This document shows, piece by piece, positions 22,866 to 34,060 of a DNA stretch of 64,000 nucleotides. The notes under the pieces are model-generated. The model was given only the letters and a program-made list of their open reading frames with translations. It made no database searches and was not told where the DNA came from. Source of the stretch: Salvator merianae (Eukaryota > Chordata > Lepidosauria > Squamata > Teiidae); contig QVOM02000073.1 in assembly GCA_003586115.2 (NCBI GenBank), positions 51,067,712 to 51,131,711 of the forward strand, read 5' to 3'. The position numbers and the translations under genes were made by a program. How positions within the stretch are numbered: position 1 is the first letter of the stretch; each line of letters starts with the position of its first letter.

Positions 22866-23971
22866 ACAGACTTAGAGTTTCCATGCCCAGGTTCTTTCCA
22901 TTGTCTTTTGAGACCAAGGGATGTCAACAACAATCTCCCTACAAGTAGGAAAGTAGAGCTTGAACACTGCATTTTGTAAAGATCTCTAGGCTAGCTGGGC
23001 ACATGTGTGCTGTGCTGTGCTGTGCATGCATTACTTTTTATGTGCTTATCTATGTGCATGTGATCTTGGAATTGATTTCTCACTCACTCAACAAACCTAA
23101 GTGATATGTTGTCATTGAGCCCTGGAAGCACATTCCCCACTGCAGAAGACTTGTGTTCTTTTGGGGTGTCTTTTATCCTTCTTTTTAATTAAAGAGCACT
23201 TAGTTTAGCTAACAAAGATCTGTAAGTGGTAAAACAGTAATACATTTGACACATTAAAATGAAGAAAGAAGCTATGGCATAGCACTGGAATGGATTGAAA
23301 AAGCAGCCTAAAACTGTACAAGTCCAATGCAGCAGCCTTAATGTCAGTGAAATTGCATAGACATTGCCATAGGAATGTCCTTCTATCACCCAGGGTGAAG
23401 GTTTAAATATTCTCCCAATCTGAACTGCCATCAAGCCCCCCCCCCCCCGCTCCGGCTCTGATGGCACAACATCCTATGGATTCAGCTCCTAGTGGCCATT
23501 TAGCCATAGTGAGCCAAAGTGAGGGCTGCTGCTTACACCTGTGTGGTGTGTCTAGTTTGCATGGAGGCTGAAAACCTGCCCCTCATGGAAAACAGTCAGC
23601 ACTTTTGCCTAAGTGACCAGGGTAGCAGGCATATGAATAATTTCCTGGAACACCCAAGCTGTACCTAAGACAGGCCTCCTCTCCAACCAGCTCTTGTCTG
23701 TCCCTCTGTGCCCATGTCCTGAGACCTACAGGTCTCAAGCTGTTATACTTTTAAATCAGTAGTTTTAACTGGTAATAAGCTAGGAGCTATAATGTTCTAT
23801 GCCAACTGGAATTTCTGAGCAGTTCACAAAGGAAATGCATTATGGTTTGCCCAAACACCATGTTAAGTGTTTAACTGCATGATCTTTATTCCAGAGGGTA
23901 GTGAATACATAGGAAGCTGCTCTCCATACAAATGGCTTAATCCTTAAGACCTAATGTCTACCCCATTTGTT

Positions 23972-24005
<34 letters not shown>

Positions 24006-24054
24006 CCAAAGTGGCTAAATGTGGTTTAATAATTGAGATACATAATAAATAACC
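22866..24054. other. non-coding stretch with poly-C and (CT)n runs
   Basis: It contains a C run at about 23437-23449 and a (CT)n microsatellite at about 23975-24002. No exon or element was recognised. Confidence 0.55.
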
Positions 24055-24322
24055 CCTTCATGTATCACTGCCTTGTTGTGGCAGAGGGTCTTGTGCATCA
24101 CAGTGAAGCTATGAGATATGCCGTGCATGGCTGCCTGGTCATAAAGGACAGCTGGGACCAAAAGTGATGCACTGGGAAGGAAATGGCAAACCTCTTCAGT
24201 ATCCTTACCAAGAAAACCCTGTGGAAAAGCACTACAGGAAAAATAATATGACACTGGAAGATGACCCCTCTAGGTCAGAAGATGTCCAAAACATTACTGG
24301 GACAGAGTGATGGGCAATTTAC

Positions 24323-24578
24323 AAATAATTGGATGCTGAGTTGTTGATATGAAAGTAAGATCTACAAAAACTAAGATCTGTGAATCAAGGTAAGCTGGAT
24401 GTGGTCAAACATGAGATGGCAAGATTAGACATCAACACCTTGCAAGTTAGTGAACTAAAATGAACGGTATGGGTGAATTTAATTCAGATTACCATTACAT
24501 CTACTGCTTACCTTGATTCACAGATCTTAGCTTTTGTAGATCTTACTTTCATATCAACAACTCAGCATCCAACTATTT
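24323..24578. repeat. 73-bp inverted repeat inside BovB (hairpin-forming)
   Basis: The arm at 24323-24395 recurs in inverted orientation at 24506-24578 with only two mismatches (at 24328 and near 24371), separated by 110 bp. The first arm lies where this sequence belongs in BovB. The second replaces the short segment that should join ATCTACTGC (about 24500) to AGAAGGAATAGGGTAGCC (about 24580). It is therefore a secondary inverted copy rather than part of the element's own structure. Confidence 0.95.
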
Positions 24579-25189
24579 CAGAAGGAATAGGGTAGCCCTT
24601 ATAGTCAATAGAAGGGTGACAAAGGCAGTACTTGGTTATAATCTTAAAAACAATGGAATGATTTCCATTTAAATCCAAGGCAAACTGTTCAACATCACGG
24701 TAATCCAAGTCTGTGCTCCAACCACTAATGTTGAAGAGGCTAAAGTTGGCCATTTCTATGAAGACCCAACACACCATCTAGAACTAATACCAAAAACGAT
24801 GTCTTTTTCATCATAGGGGATTGGAATGCTAAGGTGGGGAATCAAAACATAACTGGAACAGCAAACAGGTTTGCCCTTGAAATACAAAATGAAGCAGTGG
24901 AGAGACTACTTGCGTTTTGTTAAGATAATTCACTGGTCATAGCGAACATTCTTTTCCAACAGCCCAAAAGGCAACTCTACACAAGGAAATCACCAGAAAG
25001 CCAATACTGGAATCAAATTGACAAACTCTATACAAGTAGTAAAAACAAGACCAGAAGCTAACTGTGGCTCAGATCATGAGCTGCTTATTGCAAAATTCAG
25101 ACTTGAAGAAAGTGTTTCTCATGATCAATAAACAGATGCTGGAATGACTAAGATGTTTCTGCCTACGTTCTTGGTCTGAGGCCTGGGAA

Positions 25190-26604
25190 GTGTTTTTGAC
25201 ACTGGTAGACAGAATGCTTGAAGAACTATGGAGAGAGGTTCCTGGTGTTGTACAGGAGGCAGAGACAATAAACTTTTCAAAGGAGAAGAGCAAGAAGGCA
25301 AAATGGCTGTGCAATGTGGCTTTTCAAATAGTTGAGGAAAGAAGGAAAGTGACAGGCAAGGGAGAAAGGGAAAGCCATATCCAACTTAATGCAGATTTCC
25401 AGATAATAGCAAGGAGAGATAAGAAGGCCTTCTTAAATGAACAACGCAAAAAAAAAGAAGAATCCAATAGAATGAGAACTACAAGAGATCTTTTAAAGAA
25501 AATTGGAGATGTCAAGGGACTGTTTCATGCAAAAATAAGCATGATAAAAGACAAAATGGTAAGGATCTAACAAGAGCAGAAGAAATTAAGAGAGGTGGCA
25601 AGAATACACAGAAGAACTGTGCAAGAAAGATCTTAACATCAGTGATAACCAGGATGGTGTGATCACTGACCAAGAGACAGAAATCCTGGAGAGTAAAGTC
25701 AAGTGGGCCTGAGGAAGCATTGATAACAACAAGGCTGATGGAGGTGATGGAATTCCAGCTGAACTATTTAAAATCCTAAAAGATGATGCTGTGAAAGTGT
25801 TGCTCCTAATATACGAGCAAATTTAGAAAACTCAGCAGTGGATACAGAATTGGAAAAGGTCAGTTTACTTCCCAATGCCAAGAAGGGCAATGCCAAGGAA
25901 TGTTCAAACTACTGAACAGTTGTGCTAATTTCACATTCTAGCAAGGTTACACTCAAGATCCTGCTAGCTAGGCTTTAGCAATATTTGAACTGAGAACTGC
26001 CAGAAATGCAAGCTGGTTTTCAAAGAGACAGAGGAACTAGAGATCAAATTGCCAACACTCGCTGAGTTATGGAAAAAGCAAGGGAGTTCCAGAAAAAAAA
26101 AATCTATTTCTGTTTCATTGACTATGTTAATGCCTTTGATTGTGTGGGTCACAACAAATTATGGCAAGTCCTTAAAGAGATTGGAGTGTTCAGTCACCTT
26201 ACCTGTCTCCTGAGGAACCTGTTATCAAGAAGCAATCATTAGAACCAAACATGGAACAACTGATTAGTTCAAGATTGGGAAAGCAGTGTGACAAGGCTTT
26301 ATATTGTCACCTTTTTTATTTAGCTTATATGCATCATGTGAAATGCTAGGGTGGATTAAAATTAAAAGCTGGAATTAAGATGGAATTAAATATCCATAAC
26401 CTCAGATATGCAGACAATACCACTCTGATGGCAGAAAGTGAAGAGGAACTAAGGAGCTTATTTATGAAAGTGAAAGAAGAGAGTGCAAAAGCTAAGATCG
26501 TGGCGTCCAGTGCTACCACTCATTGTCAAATTCAGTCTTATCACTCTTTGGGAGACAGTGACAGATTTTACTTTCCTATGATCAAAGATAACTGCAGCTT
26601 TTGA
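25190..26604 (+). pseudogene. BovB polyprotein remnant: linker and reverse transcriptase
   Basis: The longest surviving frame, 25190-25570, encodes a lysine-rich linker (VEERRKVTGKGERESHIQLN and RRDKKAFLNEQRKKKEE) between the endonuclease and the polymerase. The polymerase coding follows in broken frames: the block of about 25730-25800 (GDGIPAELFKILKDDAVKV), the fingers/palm block near 26115, and motif C. At 26407-26418 motif C reads Tyr-Ala-Asp-Asn, so the second catalytic aspartate is lost (AAT in place of an Asp codon). Confidence 0.85.
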
Positions 26605-27118
26605 CTGCAGCCACAAAATTAAAAGACACTTGCTCCTTGGGAAGATATTAAAAAGCAGAGACAGCAGTTTACCTATAAAGGTCCCTATAGTCAAAGCTAT
26701 GGTCTTTCCAGCAGCTGTGAGAGTTGGACTATAAGGTTGAGTGCTGAATTATGCTTTTTAATTGTGGTGTTGGAGAAAACTTCTGAGAGTCCCTTGGACT
26801 GCAAGAAGACCAAGTCAGTCACTACTCTAAAGGAAATCAACTTTGGCTGCTCACTGGAAAGGCAAATACAGAAGTAGCAACTCAAATACTTTGGCCTCTT
26901 AATAAGAAGACATGATTCCATAGAAAATGCTGATGCTGGAAAAGATTGAAGGCAAAAGGAGAAGAGGACAGCAGAGGAAGGGATGGTTAGATAGAGTTTT
27001 GGAGGCAGTGAACATGAACTTGAATAGGTTCCAGGAGACAGTGGAAGACAGATAGACATGGTGTATTGTGGCCGATGTTGTGGAGAGCCAGACATGACTA
27101 AATGAGCAAACAACATAA

Positions 27119-27934
27119 CCATAGCTGAAGTTTATTCCATTCATTAATCTCTGATCTGTGTGTCTGTATTTGTGACTGATAGTTAATGTTTATTCTTTTC
27201 CTTTCATTCCTTATCAATGTCTCAGAAAAACGAAGGGAACACACCCGCCTGGGCAACAGTCTACACTGGAAGAAAACTCCCATTGAATCAACGACAAATT
27301 TGTAAACAGCAAATTCAGGACACATTTCCTTGTTGCGCCAAGATAGAGAAGAAGAAACAGAGGGTTAAATTCCTATTTCTAGTTCCAGCATGTCAAGCCC
27401 ACTTAGGTAGAAACTGGTCCCTGACCATTGTGCCAGGCAGGGGTGAGGCACTGCAGAGTGCGCCAGAGGCTCCATCCCATCCTCTTTTCAGAGAGGGGGG
27501 GGGAGTTCCCCCAGTCACAACTTGAAAGTCAGTGGGAATTCATTGGCATCCCCAGAAAGGGACCTGAAATTGAGCCATTTCTGGAGCCCAGCAGAATGGT
27601 GCAAGATGGAACACACCAGATGGAGTACTCCAGCCACTAGCCCACTTGCATGGTAATAGCTGGAGCAGCACACAGACTGAGAATATGTTAGAGGCCACTT
27701 TAAAGTGGTCTCCTGTTGGTGAACTTCCTGGTGTGTTTTTGTGCCTGGGAACACTCCAGCTACTAGGCCTGTGCAGCCATCACCATTCCTCCCAGGGACA
27801 CATACTGGTATGTGGAACCAACATTCCCCAACCCTCATTTAGGAGGGTTCAATCAAATATGCAGAAGCTTTCTTACCGATATAACAAAAAGGAGTGCACA
27901 TGAATGCTATTCCTAGATCCTAATTCTTCCTTAG
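27119..27934. other. non-coding stretch between BovB and CR1
   Basis: No exon or element recognised. A G run at about 27497-27505 and several chance frames of about 100 codons are present. None shows protein-like conservation signals. Confidence 0.5.
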
Positions 27935-29640
27935 TCATAGAATCATAGAATCACAGAGTTGGAAGGGACCACTAGGATCATTGAGTCCAACTCCCTGCTT
28001 AATGCAGGATTCATTAAACCATCTCAGACAGATGTCTGTCCAGCCTCTCCTTAAGACCTCCAGTGAAGGAGAGCCCACCACTACCTGTGGCAACCTATTC
28101 TATTGACTGATAACTCTTACTGTCAGATGGTTTTTTCTAATATCTAGTCTGTATCTATTCCCTTGAAGTTTAATCTCATTGTTTCTAGTCCTTCCTCCTT
28201 GTGTAAGTGTGAATAGGGCCAATCCCTCTGTGACAGCCCTTCAGATACTTAAAAACAGCTATCATATCCCTTCTCAGTCTTCTCTTCTGAAGGCTAAATA
28301 TTCCTAGATCCTTTAACTGTTCCTCATAGGACATGGTTTGCAGACCAGTCACCATTTTGGTAGCCCTCCTCTGAATTTGCTTCAGTTTGTCAATGTCTTT
28401 TTTAAATTGGGGTGTCCAGAAATGGACACAGTACTTCAGATGAAGTCTGATCAAGGTGAAGGATAATTACTTTTCGTGATCTAGACTCTATGCTTCCCTT
28501 GATACATCCCAGGATGGTGTTTGCCTTTTTTACAGCTACATCACATTGTTGACTCATGTTCAGTCTGTGACCTACTAGTACACCCAGATCCTTTTCACAT
28601 GTGTTGCTGCTCAGTGAGATTCCATTCTGTATTGAATATTGTCATCTTTCTTACCCAGATGTAAAACTTTGCATTTCTCCCTGTTAAATGTCATTCTGCT
28701 AGTTTCAGCCCACTGTTCAAGCTTGTCCAGATCATTTTGAATCCTCTCCTTCTCCGCCCTAGTGTTAGCTTTGTGTCATATGCAAATTTGATCAGCATCC
28801 CCTCAAGTCCCTCATCCAGATCATTTATAAAAATGTTGAACAGCACATGGCCCAGGATGGAGCCTTGTGGCACCCTACTCGAGACATTCTTCCAATTGGA
28901 TGTGAAGCCATTTATGACCACTCTTTGAGTATGATCACTAAGCCAGTTATGAATCCACCTAACAGTTGTCCTGTCAATCCCATATTTAAACATTTTTTCA
29001 ATAAATATAGTATGAGGCACTTTGTCAAATGCTTTGGTGAAGTCAAGATATACTATGTCTACGGTATTTCCTTGATCAAACCATCCAGTGATTTTGTCAT
29101 AAAAGGAAATGAGATTAGTCTGGCATGACTTGTTTGTTACAAATCCATGTTGGCTCTGGTTAATTACTGCATTCCCATCCAAGTGCTCCCATATATGCTG
29201 TTTAATAATTTGTTCAAGGATCTTGTCTGGTATTGAAGTCAGGCTCACACACCTGTAGTTTCCTGGGTTGGTTTTCTTCTCTTTTTTGAAGACAGAGACA
29301 ACATTCACCCTTCTCCAATCTTTCGGGACTTCTCCTGTTCTCCAGGAATTCTCAAAGATCACAGAGAGCGGTTTAGCAATTATATCTTCTAATTCCTTCA
29401 GCACTCTAGAATGTAATTCATCTGCCTGGAGACTTGAATTCATTTAAGTTAGCTAAGTGTTCCCTCACCTTCTCCTCGTCTATACAGAGCCTTGATTCTC
29501 TTATTCCCTCAACAGCACGTTGAAGGCCAGCTGATGTTTTATTTCCTTTCTGAGAGATAACAGATACAATTTAGGAGTTCAGAAGCTCTGCCTTCTCAAA
29601 GTTACTTTTGACTTTTAGAAAGTCTAATTAAGCTCCTTGA
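27935..29640 (-). mobile_element. CR1 LINE, 5'-truncated, tail type (ATTCTATG)n
   Basis: Read on the minus strand, the 3' end is the classic CR1 tail, seen on the plus strand as TCATAGAATCATAGAATCA at 27935-27953 and followed by the GAGTTGGAAGGGACC block. The reverse transcriptase runs from about 29640 down to about 28185. It differs in 3' end and tail from the CR1 at 15648, so two CR1 lineages are present. The same tail type recurs at 46010-46421. Confidence 0.93.
28185..29443 (-). pseudogene. CR1 reverse transcriptase with broken catalytic site
   Basis: The 250-codon frame at 28691-29443 covers the fingers and palm of the polymerase: RPVSLTS-like block ([18 protein letters not shown]), the [18 protein letters not shown] block, [14 protein letters not shown] (motif A), and [20 protein letters not shown] (motif B). 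Motif C at about 28769-28786 reads FAYDTK where CR1 enzymes have FADDTK; the first catalytic aspartate codon is TAT (28778-28780 on the plus strand). A separate downstream frame, 28185-28454, carries the thumb-like region ([20 protein letters not shown]). Coding upstream to about 29640 continues with stops. Confidence 0.9.
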
Positions 29641-30438
29641 CAGGAAAACAGATCCAACATGATTGTGTAACTCAGCAAGATAGTGCAGATGATTTTCAGT
29701 CCATGAGACTGGTGTACCTTGAACTACTGAAGACAGTGCTGAATAAGGGTAAGACAACTAGTTACTACTGGATGTGGTCAGAGCGTGATGCACTCAGACA
29801 CCCCCTACCCTTGTTTTTTTTCAGTTACTAGCCCAGCACATAGGCAATTGGGTATCTTTCAGATGTTTTGAATTAGTATTCCCATCAGACTTGATGACTA
29901 GCATCAGATCATAGAACAGTGACTGCGATATGTCCTCTGCTTTTCTGTGCTGCAGTGCCACAAAACATGGAACCAAAGTGCGGATCCTTCTGAATCCTCC
30001 TTCTTAAGTAATCATTGCAAAATCATACCTCTCCCAAATAAACATTTTCTAATTACTTGTGGTTATGTTGACATTTTTCCAGAAGCAAAAATGGAGGTCT
30101 GTAAGATCAGTGCCTTAAATCCCTGTCTTTTTAGTGTGGGAATGCAAGGATCTACAATTTGTACTGTGCAATCTACTAGTACAAATTTTAATATGATGAT
30201 GGTCTCACATGTATAAGTACCTATTTTAATACTATAAGATATATTAAATTCTTTAATATTTACGCTGACTCTGTGAAAGCACATAAAAATCTGGCTGTAA
30301 AGCAACTGGGATGAAGTTGTGAGCCTCCATGGAATACCCTTGAATTCCAAACAGTTTAAAAGGTTGCCCATTTCTGATCAAGAGATTATACAGTGGACAA
30401 TGCACAGTCCCTGATCTCATACTTTAGCATCTGTCTGA
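29641..30438. other. non-coding stretch, nothing recognised
   Basis: AT-rich DNA with short frames only. No recognisable repeat or exon. Confidence 0.5.
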
Positions 30439-30592
30439 AGGCGATTCTGCACTGGCTAGTATACCAGACCAGCAAGCATTCTAGGAACTTCAAGCCCCGG
30501 CTGCCCCCCACCCCTTAGACCACACCAGCAAGATGAAGGGATTCTTCTAGTGTGCTTGCTGGCCTGGTATATCGGCCAGTGCAGAATTGCCC
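30439..30592. mobile_element. palindromic Harbinger-like MITE, family C, copy 2 (154 bp)
   Basis: The left end AGGCGATTCTGCACTGG and the reverse-complemented right end GGGCAATTCTGCACTGG start inverted arms of about 45 bp that continue through the TATACCAG and CAGCAAGCA blocks. It is flanked by TGA at 30436-30438 and 30593-30595. Clearly the same family as 49191-49351, which shares the CAGTATACCAGACCAGCAAG arm with one or two changes. Confidence 0.85.
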
Positions 30593-31950
30593 TGACTCTT
30601 TCTCATTTGTTCCTATGAATAATGATTTTATTCAAATGAGATCTATGCTATGCTTGAAAGCACAGTTCTAGGCTAAACAAAATGCTGCAGAGAGTACAAA
30701 ATGAAGCACACGTTCACACTAGGTATATTATGTATACCGTAGACACAGTAATTGTTGCATGGCAGAGGAATTTCAAGGGATAATCGGAAGCAGTTTTCTA
30801 ATTTGGGAGAAAAGATTCTCCTTTTTATCATACCAAAGTGAAAGCTTGCTCTTCTGGGGAAAATACAAGACTACTGAGCTAATATTAAAATTTTATAGCT
30901 TATGTTATTAAAGAATGAACCAATATTGGCAAGAATTGCCACCAAGGGACTTTAAGTTTGATGAGTAATGAACTTACAGATCTGTGGTGGCCTTCTAAAT
31001 AGTTTGTGTAAGAGGAAATGTTATCCCATTATTTGTTTTTAAAATTTGCTTTTCCCGTAAGACTGAATAAAATTATCTTCTCTGAGTACCATACACATTA
31101 GCGATGAAGTACTGAATCAGGCACAAAGTCTTTTTAATTGAATGGCCTGGTAATTAACATGGCTTTTGGGGGGGAGGGTGGGTTAAATATAGAAGGATCT
31201 TTTAACCATAGCTCCCAATGGTTTCATACTGATGTCTCCTGGAACAGACTTCCTTTCTCCAGCAGTACAGAATCAGCAATTTGCTATATAGTATTTTCAA
31301 AACAGTTTGAGGAATACCTTCTGGAATAGGAGTAATAAGAATCTTTAGTACATAATAGCTTTGAGCATTCATAGCGCAGCATACAGACTACATTAGTAAT
31401 CTTTATAGCAACTCTAAAGCAGCCCAGCATGACACATTGTAGATAGGTACAGCGTGAGGTTAAGGGAATAGCAGATTGCTTCATATTACTTTATGAGTTT
31501 GCTTCCTACAGTGGCTGATCCTGCCACTGGGCCTGGAAGCATGCCATGTATATGCCTATTGCCTTCTGGCCTTGGAAACTGGCTCTACACTTACCGGCTG
31601 AGGTGGGTCTGAAATGGGCTTATGGGCGAGGCACCATGATTGCACAGAGGCAATCTAGCTGTGTCGAGGAGTGCCTTCATTCAACGTATAAAACTGCACC
31701 CTATAAACATGGCGTGTCTGATGGTGATTGTGCCATGTGTAGAGAAGCAGCAGCAAAAGTTGCTTTTCTAGATGCATCCACAGGTAAGTGGAAACATGAC
31801 CAGAGTCTTCAAAGACGTAGAACAGAAGTTCTGTGGCTTCAAAATTTTTGCAGGCATAGTTTTGTGCTGGAAATGGCCAAGCAAGGTGGTGCTTTTCTGT
31901 CTGTGATGCCACCCAAGTGAACTTAACAGGATCTGGTGGAATGAGAAAGA
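30593..31950. other. non-coding stretch, nothing recognised
   Basis: It contains a G-rich run at about 31168-31179 and a chance plus-strand frame of 124 codons at 31546-31920. No exon or element was recognised. Confidence 0.45.
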
Positions 31951-32860
31951 GGGCCTGTTTGCACTGATCTGCTAGTGAGTGATTGTACACTCACTAGACA
32001 GGCCTGTCTGCATGCCACTGCCGCATCCAGGAGCACCTACAGCTGCTCCCAGATGTTGTCCATAGCTTGACTGGAAGCAACTTGTGATCTCCCAGTCAGC
32101 AACATTTGCATCCTTTTCCAGGTGCAAATACTGCAAGTGGGTGTGGTGGCATGACTGCAGCTGTGCAGTTGCAGACTGTGTACCAATCACCATGGCAACA
32201 TCCAGATATGCAGCAGATGTTGCTGTGACTGCTGCCATGATAATTGGGCCTGCCCTGGATGGGTCATTCATACTCTGAGTGCTGGTGGCTTGGTACAGAC
32301 CTGTTCCAGCACTCAAAGTGCAGATGGACTCCAGTGTTCTGGATTCTTGCCAGCCTAGTATGGGGGCCTTTTTCACACTTTCCACCTTAGAATTGGGTAA
32401 TTATCCCATTCTAAAGTGGAACAGTCCCTGTGGTGTGGTGGCCACCTGCACTGCAAGGGTTGGAACAGCTTGGAACTGGGCTTCCAGCATTCACAATGTG
32501 AATGTCTGGTTAGCAGTTACTGCTGAAATGTCCAGTCACTGGTATGGCAACTGGGAATGTGGCATGCAAGTGCACAACCACATCTACAGCTACGCTGTGG
32601 TCTACAACGTTCCCACCTGGAAGTAGGTGCAAACATTGCTTGCTGGGAGCAGTCCAGCAGCTCTTGGTACAGTTGTGGAGAACAATTTTGTTGTCCACAG
32701 CTAGTAGCAATTGGGAGCATCTGCAGATGCTGCTGATTGCTACGGCTCCAAAAAATGTGCATGCACTGGGTTAGTGAGTGCTAGATGCTCACGAGCAATA
32801 AAGTGAGAACAGGCCGTAGTATTGTTATACCAAACTGAGCTGTTAAATGCAAAAAGACCC
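31951..32860 (-). mobile_element. Harbinger-like MITE, family B, split by a nested family A MITE
   Basis: Outer termini are GGGCCTGTTTGCACT at 31951 and AAAAAGACCC ending at 32860. Reverse-complemented, it aligns with the family B copies at 50252 and 51976, including the CTGACTGGGAG blocks and the internal AGGCCTGTC. The alignment stops at 32363 and resumes at about 32820 (GTATTGTTATACC against GTATTGCTATACT), showing that 32364-32816 inserted later. Removing the insert and one target copy leaves 454 bp, against 455 bp for the intact family B copies. The flanking triplets AGA and ATA are a one-mismatch target duplication. Confidence 0.85.
32364..32816 (+). mobile_element. Harbinger-like MITE, family A, copy 2, nested (453 bp)
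   Basis: The left end GGGCCTTTTTCACACTT and reverse-complemented right end (C)GGCCTGTTCTCACTTT are inverted repeats. The flanking triplets are TGG (32361-32363) and TAG (32817-32819), a one-mismatch target duplication; collapsing them restores the family B sequence seen at 50252. A 42-bp subterminal palindrome occupies 32380-32421, with three mismatches in 21 pairs. The interior matches family A at 1268 and 39953. Confidence 0.85.
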
Positions 32861-33879
32861 ATATTTTCGCTTTGTTAAACAACTTTGGCGAGATCCACAT
32901 GCCCATGTTAGGGTTCACTGAAAGTATTCTGGGACCATGGTGATCATTGGTCACCATGCGCCAGGAGTCTGGTGACCACACATCACTGTACCTATCTGGC
33001 ATCCAGTCCACTCCTGAGGGCAGAAGTTACTCTGGAAAAGACAGCATAGGCCTGGTTCGCACCTGTGACCACCAGGTAGAGGGCAGGGGGCTGCTGAGGA
33101 AATCTCACTCTGTTCTTGCTTCCTGACATCATTAGACTCAAAGATGACAATGGTCAACTTCCAGGGACACTGCTGGCATTTTGTGTAAAGGTCCAGTTAG
33201 AAAATTTGATGCTGTGGAATTTTTGTTCCCCAGTTTCAATGTTTGCACAGGTTAAGATGTGCAGGCTGAATGGATGATCTCCTCCCCATGAATAGACCAC
33301 TTCCGTGCTCTCTTGTGCCTGTGTGGATCTTGCCTCTGATCTGCTTCCTGCCCTATTTCTAATACTGTATGACGGACTCCTCTTATGAATCAAAATGAAC
33401 AAGATTTCTCCAGAATCACCACACTCCAGCTGATCATTTGGAATGCCTTCTGAGTGACAAATTGGTATTTAGCTTATTGATATGGAGTTATTACAGTCAC
33501 AGCTTTAGGTTTACTGTTATTTTAGCATTAAAATAAAAGTTGTCCCCTTTCCTTCTGCCCTGAAGCTTATGCTGTGCTATCTATTGATTTTCTCCAGGAG
33601 AGGATCAGGTGTTTGACTTTGGTCTGAATGTGAAGAAATCTAAAATGTTAATTTTGCTTTGTTTGCAATAGTAAAAGCTGTGAATTTTCCAGCATAGTCT
33701 TTATAGTATTAATGACTATGAATATGTGCTCTGAAAGAAGAGAACTCTTGGTGCCACATATCCTGAAATAGTCAGTCACTCGAGGAGACTACTCAGCAGA
33801 GCAGGATTCCTGAAATTAGACCTCCTTTGAGGTAATGAGGAAGAAAATCACAAGCTGAAGGTTATTTAAGAGGAGGTTT
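32861..33879. other. non-coding stretch, nothing recognised
   Basis: No exon or transposon motif recognised. Short chance frames only. Confidence 0.45.
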
Positions 33880-34060
33880 AATTTTTTGTGTGTCTTGAGA
33901 AAGACAGATACAAAGTGCTACAGAACAAAATGATCAACTTCACAACTATAAGATGGGGAAACCTGTCTTGGTACAACTCATGTGAAAAAGATCTTGGAAT
34001 ATTAATCAACCACAAATTAAATGCAAGCCAGCAGTGTCATGCAATGTTGGATCCACCTTG
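33880..34060 (+). mobile_element. CR1-like LINE fragment
   Basis: The frame at 33888-34076 contains WYNSCEKDLGILINHKLNAS, which matches the region just after the palm domain of CR1 reverse transcriptases (a KDLGVLVD-type block) and is followed by QQCHAM. Only about 180 bp can be aligned, so the boundaries are approximate. Decayed and non-functional. Confidence 0.6.

Larger units (their letters stand above)
24055..27118 (+). mobile_element. BovB (RTE clade) LINE, nearly full length (about 3.06 kb)
   Basis: A non-LTR retrotransposon covering almost the whole BovB length. In order: a 5' region with GGCAAACCTCTTCAGTATCC; an APE-type endonuclease with VFFIIGDWNAKVG-like coding near 24800-24840 and a SDHELLIAKFRLEE-like block near 25070-25105; a linker with MLEELWREVPGVVQE near 25215; a reverse transcriptase with FIDYVNAFDCV-like coding near 26115-26145 and LRYADNTTLMAESEEEL at 26398-26448; and a 3' end with GATTGAAGGCAAAAGGAGAAG and the tail GACATGACTAAATGAGCAAACAACA. 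BovB is known for patchy horizontal transfer between squamates and other vertebrates and is the partner LINE of Sauria SINEs. Many stops and frameshifts show it is dead. Confidence 0.93.
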
